This document shows, piece by piece, positions 1 through 8,219 of a DNA stretch of 43,001 nucleotides. The first letter of the stretch is position 1. Each line of letters begins with the position of its first letter. A program made the translations under genes and the position numbers. This stretch comes from Deltaproteobacteria bacterium CG_4_9_14_3_um_filter_63_12 (lineage in GTDB: Bacteria; Myxococcota_A; Bradymonadia; UBA4248; UM-FILTER-63-12). The stretch lies in contig PFUG01000443.1 in the NCBI GenBank assembly GCA_002789955.1, forward strand, positions 1 through 43,001, in the 5' to 3' direction. The notes below the pieces were generated by a model. It saw only the letters and a list, made by a program, of their open reading frames with translations. It made no database searches and was not told the origin of the DNA.

Positions 1-105
1 GTTCTCTGTGGTGAGCCTGAACCTTTGAATCGCACCTTGATTCCACAAGAAATGGCGCGTAGCCAACCTGACGAGCCCGGCGATTTTCATGGCAGGAGTG
101 GAAGT

Positions 106-798
106 ATGACGAAGCAGAAGATCTATCGAACCCCCGAGCAGAAGGCGGCCCTCCTTATGGAGCACCACCATCACCCGCAAGGACGGGGTGATCGCGGAGA
201 TCTCGGGCGAGGTTGTCGCGCTAAAAAAAGCACGTGGGGGCCTCTAACTGGCCGCTGGGTTCCTCACGACGTCAGGGACGAAGTCGTTGACTTCGTTCGT
301 CATTTGGCCCAAAAGACCGAGATTTCTGAGCTCATCCCGCAGCGCGCCCGTGAGCGCTTCCCAAACGCGAAGCCACGCATCATCTCGGACAACGGACCCC
401 AGTTCATCGCCAAGGATTTCAAGGAGTTCACCCGCATCGCAGGGACAACCCATGTCCATATCAGCCCGCACTACCCGCAGTCGAACGGAAAGATTGAGCG
501 CTTCCACAAGACCATGAATCCCAAGAGCATTCGCGTCCCGCAGCCCTCAACACTCGAGGAGGCGCGTTCCCTCGTTACCCGCTTTGTCGAGCACTACAAC
601 GGTGTGCGGCTCCACAGCGCCATCGACTACATCGCCCCAAACGATATGCTCTCTGGCAAACACGACGCCATCATCAAAGAGCGTGACCGCCGCCTTGAGG
701 TTGCTCGCGAACAACGTCGGCTCAGCCGTCAAGAATTGGCCCGTCGTCCCAGTGTGCCCCATGATGCCGACCTCGACCATGAGGCCGCAATGGCATGA
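106..798 (+). pseudogene. IS3-family transposase fossil (orfA/orfB remnant)
   Basis: One open frame joins three separate pieces of an IS3-type transposase. The first is the N-terminal start of OrfA (MTKQKIYRTPEQKAALL, from about 106). The second is the N-terminal start of OrfB (VPHDVRDEVVDFVRHLAQKT, from about 258). The third is the C-terminal half of the OrfB integrase core from about 330. The last piece keeps the second Asp (SDNGPQF) and the Glu (SNGKIERFHK) of the DDE triad plus the usual HYNGVRLHSAI tail. The segment with the first catalytic Asp is missing, so the product cannot be an active transposase. The open frame extends upstream to 25, but that part has no recognisable transposase content. 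A short inverted repeat, GCCCGGCG at 75-82 against 818-825, may mark remnants of the element ends. The assignment to family is firm; whether anything is expressed is unknown. Confidence 0.85.
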
Positions 799-899
799 TC
801 CCCTGACTCTCACGAACCGCCGGGCCTCCTCCCCGGCTCAACCACTGGTCGCTTTCACGGGGAACCAGCACGACATCAACTGGCGGGTACGACAACTCG

Positions 900-1796
900 A
901 TGGAGATCCAGTTCGCACAACACACTCACGTTGGGATGCAACGCGTGGAGAATCAAGACTCCATGGGCTATTTCACCGGTCCATGTGGCCGGTTGTTCGT
1001 CGTTTGCGACGGGATGGGCGGCCACGTCGGTGGGCGCACGGCGAGCACTACCGCGGTCGCGGCCGCTGGGCAGTTCTTCGAGTCGGTCGCGGAAGGTCAG
1101 AGCCCAACGGATGTCCTGGCCAACACCGTGTCCGCAGCCAACCAAGCCATTATTCAGATGGGCATCGAACAGGTCGAGCTCCAGGGAATGGGCACGACCT
1201 GCGTCGCCCTTCTCGTCTCCCCCAGCTGCGACCAGGCGGTGATCGGTCATGTGGGCGACAGTCGAGGATACCGCGTTCGCGACCACAACATCCTCCGTCT
1301 CACCAAGGACCATTCCGCAGTCCAGAAGATGGTTGACGATGGCCTGATCAGCCAGGCCCAGGCGCCAACACATCCAGCGTCAGGTGTAGTGAATCGAACA
1401 CTGGGAATCGACCCTGACGTCGAGGTGGAAACCGCAATCGTCAACCTGAGAGAGGGAGACACCTATCTCCTCTGCTCCGATGGATTGACCACTATGGTCG
1501 ATGACGAGGACATCTGCCGATACCTTCGCGAGTATCCTTGGGCGAGTGTTGGCCCCGAGCTCATCTCCCTCGCTAACGCACGGGGAGGCTACGACAACAT
1601 CACGGTTCAGGTCGTGCAAGTCGGCACCTCTCGAGTCGTTGACGGCCCATCGGAGAGCGGTCTCGCTCGAATCTCTGACCTGCTCGCCGAGCAAGAGACC
1701 CAACGCTCTATCCGTCGCGGACGTTTGCTCATCGCCATCACAATCCTGTGCTTGCTCGTCGCACTACTGGTGGCATTGAGCGAACATCTGATGTAG
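900..1796 (+). CDS. PP2C-family Ser/Thr protein phosphatase with C-terminal membrane anchor
   Basis: A 298-aa PPM/PP2C phosphatase that removes phosphate from Ser/Thr of proteins in a Mn/Mg-dependent way, normally opposing Hanks-type kinases. The PP2C motifs are present in order: RVENQD (15-20), CDGMGGH (36-42, metal-binding Asp37), GHVGDSRGYR (Asp120), LTKDHS, NRTLG, CSDGLT (Asp194) and GGYDNIT (Asp232). All metal-ligand Asp residues are kept, so activity is expected. After the catalytic domain (about 1-240) comes a linker and one hydrophobic segment (about 277-294) near the C terminus, placing the enzyme on the inner face of the membrane. No kinase gene lies beside it here; kamA follows in the same direction. 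The start ATG has no strong Shine-Dalgarno sequence, but the catalytic domain begins right at it. Confidence 0.93.
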   Translation: MEIQFAQHTHVGMQRVENQDSMGYFTGPCGRLFVVCDGMGGHVGGRTASTTAVAAAGQFFESVAEGQSPTDVLANTVSAANQAIIQMGIEQVELQGMGTTCVALLVSPSCDQAVIGHVGDSRGYRVRDHNILRLTKDHSAVQKMVDDGLISQAQAPTHPASGVVNRTLGIDPDVEVETAIVNLREGDTYLLCSDGLTTMVDDEDICRYLREYPWASVGPELISLANARGGYDNITVQVVQVGTSRVVDGPSESGLARISDLLAEQETQRSIRRGRLLIAITILCLLVALLVALSEHLM

Positions 1797-1878
1797 GTCC
1801 ACGCGTTGCGCAGTGTCCGCACAATGTCCGCGGACTTCCGCCCTGAGGGGTAAAAGAGCTCAAGTCAGAGGCAAGAGA

Positions 1879-3099
1879 TTGCGTGAGGCAAGCCGGTCGT
1901 CCTATGCGTCGCGACCCCGATTTTGGCGCTCCGTTCGCCAGGAAGAGTGGTCCAGCTGGATTTGGCAACAGCAGAACCGTGTGCGCGACGTTGAAACGCT
2001 GTGCCAGATCATCCCACTCAGCAGCGACGAGATCGAGACGATCAACTGGAGCGCCGATCGCTTCCGAATGGCGATCACGCCGCACTACTTGACGCTGATC
2101 GATGGGAGCTCCCTCGAGTGCCCCATCCGGCTCCAAGCAATCCCGCAACGGGGTGAACAAGTCCGATTCCCCTACGAGCTCGACGACCCGCTCGCGGAGG
2201 AAAAGCACATGCCAGTGCCTGGGCTGACCCATCGATACCCGGACAGGGTGCTGGTCTACATGACGCACAACTGTCCGGTGTACTGTCGGCACTGCACACG
2301 CAAACGAAAGGTCTCGGATCCCCAAAGCGCTCCGAGAGCCCAGGAGTTGACCGCCGCGATCGCCTACATTGCAGGGCACCCGGAGGTGAGGGACGTGCTG
2401 CTCTCAGGTGGCGACCCGCTCAGTCTCTCGACCCGCAGGCTGGCCGGCGCTCTCGCGGCAATTCGACGAATCGACCACGTTGATGTCATCCGCGTCGGGA
2501 CGCGCAACCCGGTGACCTTGCCTCAACGCATCGACGCGGAGCTCTGCGAGGTGCTCGCCTCCGTTGCCCCAGTCTACGTCAACACGCAGTTCAATCACCT
2601 TGACGAGGCGACCAGCGAGTCAGAGCAGGCCTTAAAGATGCTTCGAGAGGCGGGCTGCATCCTCTCCAACCAAATGGTCCTGCTCGCTGGCATTAACGAT
2701 ACCCCTCACAAGGTCGAAACGCTGAATAGGTGGTTGCTCCGCAACGGTGTTCGTCCCTATTACATCTTCCAAGCGGACATGGCCGCTGGCATCACTCACT
2801 ACCGCACCCCGCTCGCCACGGGACTCGAGATCATGAGGCATCTTCGGGGCCGATTGAGTGGTCTTGGAGTGCCTCAATTCGTGATTGATCTTCCCGATGG
2901 CGGCGGCAAGATCCCCATCTCGCCCGACTATCTCGAGCCTGGGACGGGCAAGGAGCAGCCTCTGCTTTTCAGGAACTGGCAGGGAGAGCTTTTCGAGTTC
3001 TGGGATGTGGATGGGACCCCGACAGGTCAGTCTTTCATGTCCTCGGCGGAGAGTGAGAATCGCTCTCTGCCGAGCCGGCGAAATCCCAAGGACCGATAG
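1879..3099 (+). CDS. kamA: Lysine 2,3-aminomutase (KamA-type radical SAM/PLP enzyme)
   Basis: A radical SAM aminomutase that would convert L-alpha-lysine to beta-lysine. With the TTG start the cluster-binding Cys are C132, C136 and C139 (CPVYCRHC), followed by SGGDPL. Family knowledge of clostridial lysine 2,3-aminomutase names two substrate-binding Asp and a PLP-binding Lys; all have counterparts: Asp300 (QADMAAG), Asp337 (VIDLPDGGGK) and Lys344. This favours lysine as substrate. At 406 aa it fits KamA better than the shorter EF-P-modifying EpmB. No EF-P gene is nearby, but an EpmB-like role cannot be excluded. A GTG at 1813 in frame would add 22 residues. The TTG at 1879 is preferred because AGAGG lies 7 bases upstream and the conserved FWRSV region follows. 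The 3' end overlaps the convergent acetyltransferase gene by 73 bases. Confidence 0.88.
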   Translation: MREASRSSYASRPRFWRSVRQEEWSSWIWQQQNRVRDVETLCQIIPLSSDEIETINWSADRFRMAITPHYLTLIDGSSLECPIRLQAIPQRGEQVRFPYELDDPLAEEKHMPVPGLTHRYPDRVLVYMTHNCPVYCRHCTRKRKVSDPQSAPRAQELTAAIAYIAGHPEVRDVLLSGGDPLSLSTRRLAGALAAIRRIDHVDVIRVGTRNPVTLPQRIDAELCEVLASVAPVYVNTQFNHLDEATSESEQALKMLREAGCILSNQMVLLAGINDTPHKVETLNRWLLRNGVRPYYIFQADMAAGITHYRTPLATGLEIMRHLRGRLSGLGVPQFVIDLPDGGGKIPISPDYLEPGTGKEQPLLFRNWQGELFEFWDVDGTPTGQSFMSSAESENRSLPSRRNPKDR

Positions 3100-3518
3100 A
3101 GGATCGCAGCGGGAGTGTTCCCGTGATAGGCCTCGAGATCGACTCCATAGAAGTCGCGGGGAGCGGCCCAGTCGATCACATGTTCGACGAGCAGTCGCCC
3201 GATGCCTTTTCTGCGGTGCAACGGGTTGACGTAGAGACCCTCGATCCACAGTGACGGTCCGCCAAACGTTATGGAGTTGTAGAGATTTACGAGGATCGCC
3301 CCGAACGGAAACGTGGGCGCTTCGCTCTCTGCAATCCAGCAGAGGCAGCTCTGGCCGTCGTCCTCGAAGACCTTCTGCATCAACTTTATGAGCCTTCGCC
3401 GGGGTGTGTTGACCCCCAAAGCCTTCATGTCCTCCTCGAAAAGCACAGCAACGCCCTCGACATCTCGTTCCTCGAGCCTACGCACCAGCGCAGGGGCATC
3501 ATTCGCATTTGAGCGCAT
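3027..3518 (-). CDS. GNAT-family N-acetyltransferase
   Basis: A 163-aa single-domain GNAT acetyltransferase that transfers an acetyl group from acetyl-CoA; the acceptor cannot be told from sequence. The acetyl-CoA loop is RRKGIG in the context LWIEGLYVNPLHRRKGIGRL, followed by the usual helix and the NTPAAILYRSLGFRR strand near the C terminus. The start is chosen at the ATG at 3518 because GGAGG lies just upstream on the minus strand; an open frame reaches back to 3593 but lacks domain content. The gene converges on kamA, and their 3' ends overlap by 73 bases, so each codes through the other's tail. Confidence 0.88.
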   Translation of the reverse strand: MRSNANDAPALVRRLEERDVEGVAVLFEEDMKALGVNTPRRRLIKLMQKVFEDDGQSCLCWIAESEAPTFPFGAILVNLYNSITFGGPSLWIEGLYVNPLHRRKGIGRLLVEHVIDWAAPRDFYGVDLEAYHGNTPAAILYRSLGFRRLGRERFSLSAEDMKD

Positions 3519-3749
3519 AGTCCTCCTCGAAAGTCGCGCGCCGTTTTCGTGCAACCAACGCGTGTCATCGGGACCGAAGTTCTTAGTGGTCACGGCTTCG
3601 AATTCTCGAAGTTACGATCAGAATCGTCTACCGACCAGGTATAGACGAGGACCAGCATAGGCCGTCACAAGGTTCGGGGTTGGTCGTTGAGGTGGACGAG
3701 CAAGGGCATTTCCTAGGCCGGAAAGGCTGGAGGCGAGCGGAGTTTTTAC
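3519..3749. other. Intergenic region with adjacent small inverted repeats
   Basis: This gap between the minus-strand acetyltransferase and the tRNA promoter has no credible gene. It holds two perfect hairpins in a row: CTTCGA-ATTC-TCGAAG (3596-3611) and ACGAT-CAGA-ATCGT (3614-3627). A weaker one follows (TACC/GGTA, about 3629-3641). They could be operators or RNA structures; nothing in the sequence decides which. Confidence 0.5.
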
Positions 3750-3778
3750 TTGACACTCTTTACCCCTGTGGCTATAGA
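3750..3778 (+). promoter_or_regulatory. Sigma70-type promoter of the tRNA-tuf operon
   Basis: A perfect -35 box TTGACA (3750-3755) is followed after exactly 17 bases by TATAGA (3773-3778). It points at the tRNA-tuf cluster that begins about 100 bases downstream, as expected for a strong stable-RNA promoter. A second TTGACA (3837-3842) with a weaker TAGTTT 16 bases on (3859-3864) could be a second tandem promoter close to the first tRNA. Confidence 0.75.
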
Positions 3779-3883
3779 AGCCTGCTCATCGCGCAATTTT
3801 TTGCCGGCGTAGAATCCCAAGTTTGGGGTCGGTTCCTTGACAAGATGATTCCCACGAGTAGTTTGGCGGCCGCTTCGCGGTTC

Positions 3884-3956
3884 GCTGGTGTGGCTCAACT
3901 GGCAGAGCAGCTGATTTGTAATCAGCAGGTTGGGGGTTCGAGTCCCTCCACCAGCA
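3884..3956 (+). tRNA. tRNA-Thr (anticodon TGT)
   Basis: Cloverleaf of 73 nt. The acceptor stem is GCTGGTG with CACCAGC and discriminator A. The anticodon stem GCTGA/TCAGC holds loop TTTGTAA with anticodon TGT. The T-arm contains GGTTCGAGTCC. CCA is not encoded. It is the first gene of the cluster, equivalent in position and anticodon to thrU of E. coli. Confidence 0.97.
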
Positions 3957-3989
3957 TCAGTCGGTGCTGGCTGAGTCACAGCGCAGATT

Positions 3990-4071
3990 GGAGGGGTGCC
4001 CGAGCGGCTAAAGGGGGTGGACTGTAAATCCATTGGCTACGCCTACGAAGGTTCGAATCCTTCCTCCTCCA
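3990..4071 (+). tRNA. tRNA-Tyr (anticodon GTA)
   Basis: An 82-nt type II tRNA with a long variable arm. The acceptor stem GGAGGGG pairs with CTCCTCC (one G-U pair), with discriminator A. The anticodon loop CTGTAAA carries GTA. The T-arm is GAAGG-TTCGAAT-CCTTC. CCA is not encoded. Its place matches tyrU of the E. coli cluster. Confidence 0.97.
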
Positions 4072-4139
4072 TCGGTTCCGGTTCTTGAATGATGAAGTGG
4101 TTTGGAGTCTGTTTGGTTCTTGAGTGAGACAATCTAAGT

Positions 4140-4212
4140 GCGGGAGTAGCTCAGTTGGTAGAGCATCAGCCTTCCAAGCTGAGGGTCGCGGGTTCGAACC
4201 CCGTCTCCCGCT
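4140..4212 (+). tRNA. tRNA-Gly (anticodon TCC)
   Basis: A 73-nt tRNA with a fully paired acceptor stem GCGGGAG/CTCCCGC and discriminator T. The anticodon loop CTTCCAA carries TCC. The T-arm is intact around GGTTCGAACCC. CCA is not encoded. It is equivalent to glyT in the E. coli cluster. Confidence 0.97.
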
Positions 4213-4264
4213 TGGTCACTGCGCAGTGGCCACGTTTCGAGCGTTCGGCGACGAACGGGAACAC

Positions 4265-4337
<73 letters not shown>

Positions 4338-4471
4338 TGTGGGCAATGTCGTCAGTGGGCTTCAGTGCTCTCTTCCTAGGACAAGTTTGCGGCCCAGGAC
4401 CGACTCAGGTCCATGAGTAATTTCAGTATCTTTTATTCACAACATCTAGATTCTGCGTAGGAGAAGCCGGC

Positions 4472-5680
4472 ATGGCCAAGGCTAAGTTCGCGCGCACAAA
4501 GCCGCACGTAAACATCGGAACAATCGGCCACGTCGATCATGGCAAGACGACGCTCACGGCCGCGATCACCAAGGTGCTCCACGAAGGCAACCCAGACATC
4601 GCGTTCGTTGCCTTTGATGAGATTGACAAGGCGCCTGAGGAGAAAGAGCGCGGGATTACGATCTCGACAGCTCACGTCGAATACGAGACGAATACACGTC
4701 ACTACGCGCACGTCGACTGCCCTGGTCATGCTGACTACGTCAAGAACATGATCACGGGTGCTGCCCAGATGGACGGCGCCATTTTGGTCGTTAGTGCTGC
4801 TGACGGCCCGATGCCCCAGACCCGTGAGCACATTCTGCTCGCGCGTCAGGTTGGTGTGCCTTACATGGTCGTCTACCTCAACAAGGCAGACATGGTCGAC
4901 GATCCTGAGCTTCTCGAGTTGGTAGAGCTCGAGGTTCGCGAGTTGTTGACGAGCTATGAGTTCCCCGGAGACGACATTCCCATCGTGACGGGGAGCGCAC
5001 TCGAAGGTCTCGAGGGTGGCACAGGCGACCTTGGTGTGGCCAGCATCCATCGTCTCATGGAGGCGGTTGACGCATACATTCCGACCCCTGAGCGCGAGGT
5101 CGACAAGCCCTTCCTGATGCCTGTTGAGGACGTCTTCAGCATCAGCGGTCGCGGCACGGTGGTCACCGGCCGTATCGAGCGAGGCATCGTCAAGACTGGT
5201 GACGAGGTCGAGATCGTCGGCATCCGCGACACCGCCAAGACGGTTGTTACAGGCGTCGAGATGTTCCGTAAGATCCTTGATGAGGGCCGCGCGGGTGACA
5301 ACTGTGGTTGTCTCTTGCGAGGAACCAAGAAAGATGCGGTTGAGCGCGGCCAAGTGTTGGCAAAGCCCAAGAGCATCACCCCTCATAGAAACTTCACTGC
5401 TGAGGTCTACATTCTCTCCAAGGAAGAGGGCGGACGTCACACCCCATTCTTCAACGGATATCGGCCCCAGTTCTACTTCCGCACCACGGATGTGACGGGC
5501 ATCATCACGCTCAAGGATGTTGAGATGGTCATGCCTGGGGACAACGTCTCGATCACGGTCGAGCTGATTACCCCCATCGCCATGGAGCTAGGTCTTCGCT
5601 TCGCTATCCGCGAGGGTGGACGCACGGTTGGCGCCGGTGTTGTGGCTACGATCATTGATGCCCCGGTTACTGCTAAGTGA
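4472..5680 (+). CDS. tuf: Elongation factor Tu
   Basis: A 402-aa GTPase that delivers aminoacyl-tRNA to the ribosome. The G motifs are GHVDHGKT (19-26), the effector RGITIS, DCPGH, NKAD and SAL. Domains 2 and 3 follow with the usual GGRHTPFF and [14 protein letters not shown] blocks. The length fits bacterial EF-Tu. The start ATG has GGAGA upstream (TAGGAGAAGCCGGCATG). The gene sits between tRNA-Thr(GGT) and tRNA-Trp, so it is the tufB-type copy. One oddity is a Cys-Gly-Cys at 278-280 (DNCGCLLRG), where E. coli has Val at both Cys positions. It is probably transcribed with the upstream tRNAs. Confidence 0.99.
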   Translation: MAKAKFARTKPHVNIGTIGHVDHGKTTLTAAITKVLHEGNPDIAFVAFDEIDKAPEEKERGITISTAHVEYETNTRHYAHVDCPGHADYVKNMITGAAQMDGAILVVSAADGPMPQTREHILLARQVGVPYMVVYLNKADMVDDPELLELVELEVRELLTSYEFPGDDIPIVTGSALEGLEGGTGDLGVASIHRLMEAVDAYIPTPEREVDKPFLMPVEDVFSISGRGTVVTGRIERGIVKTGDEVEIVGIRDTAKTVVTGVEMFRKILDEGRAGDNCGCLLRGTKKDAVERGQVLAKPKSITPHRNFTAEVYILSKEEGGRHTPFFNGYRPQFYFRTTDVTGIITLKDVEMVMPGDNVSITVELITPIAMELGLRFAIREGGRTVGAGVVATIIDAPVTAK

Positions 5681-5691
5681 TCGATTCTAAG

Positions 5692-5717
5692 AGGGAGGCG
5701 GCTTGCCGCCTCCCTTT
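5692..5717 (+). terminator. Strong hairpin between tuf and tRNA-Trp (partial terminator or processing signal)
   Basis: AGGGAGGCGG and CCGCCTCCCT pair perfectly around a CTTG loop, followed by only three T residues. The next base is the first base of the mature tRNA-Trp. The short T-tract and the downstream secE-nusG genes suggest a leaky terminator or an RNA-processing structure rather than a full stop. Confidence 0.7.
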
Positions 5718-5790
5718 AGGGGCGTAGCTCAGTTGGCAGAGCAACGGCCTCCAAAGCCGTTGGCCGGAGGTTCGAGTCCTCCCGCCCCTG
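5718..5790 (+). tRNA. tRNA-Trp (anticodon CCA)
   Basis: A 73-nt tRNA with acceptor stem AGGGGCG/CGCCCCT and discriminator G. The anticodon stem ACGGC/GCCGT encloses CTCCAAA with anticodon CCA. The T-arm is GGAGG-TTCGAGT-CCTCC. It lies between tuf and secE, a position seen in many bacterial genomes. Confidence 0.97.
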
Positions 5791-5862
5791 CTTGGTCGAC
5801 GCATAGTGCGTCGGCCTTCGTGTCGTAAGGCACGCCACGATTGACGACATGGTGAGTGCGCG

Positions 5863-6252
5863 ATGGATGACGTCTCCCGTTGGGTCAACTTGACATTTGT
5901 TTTTGCGGGCCTGCTGTCGTGGTGGTTCTTCGCGCATGTTGTCGAGTGGGGTTTTGAGCTTCTTGATCGATCCAACGATCCTTTCCTGGGCGAGAATCTC
6001 TCTCAGGCATCGATTGTCGGGTTGGTTACTGCGCTTGTGGTCACCGTGCTGCTCTGGAGGAACAAGAAACTCTACGAGTCAGGCCTCAACATCGCTCGCG
6101 AAGTCAAGAAGGTCACCTGGCCCAATCTCGAAGAAACGAAATCCGCCACGCGAGTGGTGATTGTCACCACTCTGATCATTGCGTGCATCCTCGCGATCTT
6201 TGATCTCGCTTTCCAAAAGCTCACGGCGCTGATTTTGGGTGTTGATAGCTGA
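5863..6252 (+). CDS. secE: Preprotein translocase subunit SecE
   Basis: The 129-aa SecE subunit clamps SecY in the SecYEG channel of the inner membrane. Three hydrophobic segments are seen (about 6-26, 50-65 and 97-117), the three-helix form known from E. coli rather than the minimal one-helix form. Before the last helix stands the family signature REVKKVTWPNLEETKSA. It is followed by nusG in the conserved secE-nusG pair. The ATG at 5863 is used; an ATG two residues on cannot be excluded. Confidence 0.96.
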   Translation: MDDVSRWVNLTFVFAGLLSWWFFAHVVEWGFELLDRSNDPFLGENLSQASIVGLVTALVVTVLLWRNKKLYESGLNIAREVKKVTWPNLEETKSATRVVIVTTLIIACILAIFDLAFQKLTALILGVDS

Positions 6253-6306
6253 GCCAATCGGACCAGAGCACGCTCGGCCCCTTTGGGTAACTACTGAGAG
6301 AACGTC

Positions 6307-6846
6307 ATGGGCGAAATGAAGTGGTACGTCGTAAACGCCCACTCAGGGTATGAGAACAAGGCGAAGATCGCGCTCGAAGAGCGAATTCAGTCCGCCGGTC
6401 TAACGGATCACTTTGGTGAAATTCTCATCCCCGTCGAAACCGTCATGGAGACAAAGAAGGGGGAGAAGCGTACATCAACTCGGAAGTTCTTCCCTGGGTA
6501 CATGTTGGTTCAGATGAACCTTACGGACGAGACTTGGCATATCGTAAAGTCGACTCCGAAGGTCACCGGCTTTGTGGGCGGTGGTTTGAAGCCTCCTGCC
6601 ATGCCCGAGGTGGAAGTCCATCGCATCTTGAGTCAGATGCGAGATTCGGAAGAGAAGCCAGACCTCCTTCAGAGCATCGAAGAGGGCGATAACGTTCGAG
6701 TCAACGACGGTCCGTTCTCGAACTTCACGGGTTTGGTCGAGCAAGTCGATCGGGACAAGGGTCGCGTAAGAGTTCTCGTCAGCATCTTTGGCCGTGTCGT
6801 ACCTGTCGAGCTCGAGTTCACGCAGGTCGAAAAGGTCACCACATAG
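6307..6846 (+). CDS. nusG: Transcription termination/antitermination factor NusG
   Basis: A 179-aa NusG that binds RNA polymerase through its NGN domain and Rho or S10 through its KOW domain. The N-terminal domain starts [16 protein letters not shown] and includes [10 protein letters not shown]. The C-terminal KOW domain (about 123-179) reads [17 protein letters not shown] and ends [13 protein letters not shown]. The length is that of a standard NusG with no insertion. It lies 54 bases after secE and 16 bases before rplK, in an unbroken operon. Confidence 0.98.
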   Translation: MGEMKWYVVNAHSGYENKAKIALEERIQSAGLTDHFGEILIPVETVMETKKGEKRTSTRKFFPGYMLVQMNLTDETWHIVKSTPKVTGFVGGGLKPPAMPEVEVHRILSQMRDSEEKPDLLQSIEEGDNVRVNDGPFSNFTGLVEQVDRDKGRVRVLVSIFGRVVPVELEFTQVEKVTT

Positions 6847-6862
6847 TTTCGAGAGTAACGTT

Positions 6863-7291
6863 ATGGCTAAGAAGGTTATCGGTCTCATCAAGCTCCAATG
6901 TCCTGCTGGGCATGCGAACCCCTCACCTCCTGTAGGCCCCGCGCTGGGTCAGCACGGCGTGAACATCATGGAGTTCTGCAAGCAGTTCAACAGCAGAACA
7001 CAGGATCAGGTCGGACTCATTATTCCCGTTGTGATCAACGTGTATGCGGATCGGTCCTTCGACTTTATCACGAAGACGCCGCCCGCTGCGGTGTTGGTCA
7101 AGAAAGAAGCAGGGATCACCAAGGGAAGCGGCGTGCCCAATCGCGAGAAGGTTGGCAAGCTCACCGCTGCCCAGGTCCGCGCAATCGCGGAGATCAAGCT
7201 TCCAGATCTCAACACCGATGATATCGAGGCAGCCGAACGCATCGTTCGTGGAACCTGCCGCAGCATGGGCGTCGACGTAGTCGGCGCTTAA
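6863..7291 (+). CDS. rplK: 50S ribosomal protein L11
   Basis: The 142-aa L11 binds the GTPase-associated centre of 23S rRNA. It begins [12 protein letters not shown] and carries the typical blocks [29 protein letters not shown] and the C-terminal RNA-binding [10 protein letters not shown]. The start is the ATG at 6863, 16 bases after nusG; longer upstream frames overlap nusG and lack homology. rplA follows 10 bases after the stop. Confidence 0.98.
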   Translation: MAKKVIGLIKLQCPAGHANPSPPVGPALGQHGVNIMEFCKQFNSRTQDQVGLIIPVVINVYADRSFDFITKTPPAAVLVKKEAGITKGSGVPNREKVGKLTAAQVRAIAEIKLPDLNTDDIEAAERIVRGTCRSMGVDVVGA

Positions 7292-7301
7292 GGAGCGAAC
7301 G

Positions 7302-8006
7302 ATGCCAAATCGCGGAAAGAAATATCAAGCGGTGATCGCCCAAGTGGATCGCACCCGGCGATTCGATAACCTGGAAGAAGCCATTCGGCTGGTCAAGTCG
7401 ATCAGCTATGCGAAATTCGATGCCTCCGTGGACATCGCTGTCAGGTTGGGCGTAGATCCCCGTCACGCTGACCAAATGGTCCGCGGTGCGGTGGTTCTGC
7501 CTCACGGAACAGGGAAGACCATTCGAGTTCTCGTCTTTGCAAAAGGCGAGAAGGAAAAGGAGGCCATCGACGCGGGTGCCGACTTTGTTGGCTCTGACGA
7601 GTTGGTCGACAAGATCCAGAAAGAGAATTGGCTCGAGTTCGACAAGGCGATCGCCACGCCCGACATGATGGGCAAAGTTGGACGTCTGGGGCGAATCCTC
7701 GGCCCACGTGGTATGATGCCCAACCCGAAGGTTGGCACCGTCACGATGGACGTCGGACGTGCTGTAAGAGACATGAAGGCTGGCCGCGTCGAGTTCCGTG
7801 TCGAAAAGGCAGGAATCGTCCACGCTCCAGTGGGACGCCTCTCCTTCGATGAGACGAAGCTCGCCGAGAACATCCTCTCGCTGATGGACACACTCCATCG
7901 CGCGAAGCCTGCGGCGGCCAAGGGACAATACGTGAGAAGCGTCGTGATCAGCTCGACGATGTCTCCCGGAGTGAAGATCGACCCATCTGCGGTCGAATTG
8001 CGCTAA
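7302..8006 (+). CDS. rplA: 50S ribosomal protein L1
   Basis: The 234-aa L1 forms the mobile L1 stalk and in many bacteria represses the L11-L1 operon by binding its mRNA. The family blocks are [17 protein letters not shown] and the C-terminal [11 protein letters not shown]. The length is normal. The gene is preceded by AGGAG and lies 10 bases from rplK. The gap of 16 bases between nusG and rplK leaves little room for a separate L1 operator there, so if L1 regulates, the site may lie within coding sequence. Confidence 0.98.
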   Translation: MPNRGKKYQAVIAQVDRTRRFDNLEEAIRLVKSISYAKFDASVDIAVRLGVDPRHADQMVRGAVVLPHGTGKTIRVLVFAKGEKEKEAIDAGADFVGSDELVDKIQKENWLEFDKAIATPDMMGKVGRLGRILGPRGMMPNPKVGTVTMDVGRAVRDMKAGRVEFRVEKAGIVHAPVGRLSFDETKLAENILSLMDTLHRAKPAAAKGQYVRSVVISSTMSPGVKIDPSAVELR

Positions 8007-8070
8007 GGTTGGAAAGAAACTGTAGAGTCTAAACTCAAATCAAAATACGGCAGCCCCAATCGTCCGTGAA

Positions 8071-8160
8071 ATCGGTGTCGAAAGACCTAATACCTGTGCG
8101 CAGGTGCCGATGGAGTCGAAGCAATGGCCGGCCTCAAGTACACGGGAACCCGTGTGCTTG
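8071..8160 (+). promoter_or_regulatory. L10-leader-like structured RNA upstream of rplJ
   Basis: The 213-base gap between rplA and rplJ can fold into a junction. An outer stem ATCGG/CCGAT (8071-8075 with 8107-8111) encloses a GAAA-tetraloop hairpin GTC-GAAA-GAC (8077-8086) and a second hairpin ACCTG-TGCG-CAGGT (8092-8105). A long hairpin follows at 8135-8160 with about 11 pairs (CAAGTACACGG paired to CCGTGTGCTTG, including one G-U). Position and form match the autoregulatory L10 leader, where L10(L12)4 binds its own mRNA. The fold was made by eye. Confidence 0.7.
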
Positions 8161-8193
8161 TGCCCCTGGCGATTATTCGACTGGGGCATTTTT
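8161..8193 (+). terminator. Attenuator-type terminator in the rplJ leader
   Basis: TGCCCC (8161-8166) pairs with GGGGCA (8183-8188) and is followed directly by five T residues. It sits 27 bases upstream of rplJ, immediately after the leader hairpin, so it would act as a regulated (conditional) terminator for rplJ-rplL rather than ending the operon. Confidence 0.65.
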
Positions 8194-8219
8194 GATTTCG
8201 GCACCCACCGAGGGGACCA

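Noticed and set aside
1813..1878. GTG at 1813 as the kamA start
   Set aside because: No Shine-Dalgarno sequence precedes it and the added residues are basic and unlike KamA; the TTG at 1879 has AGAGG at good spacing.
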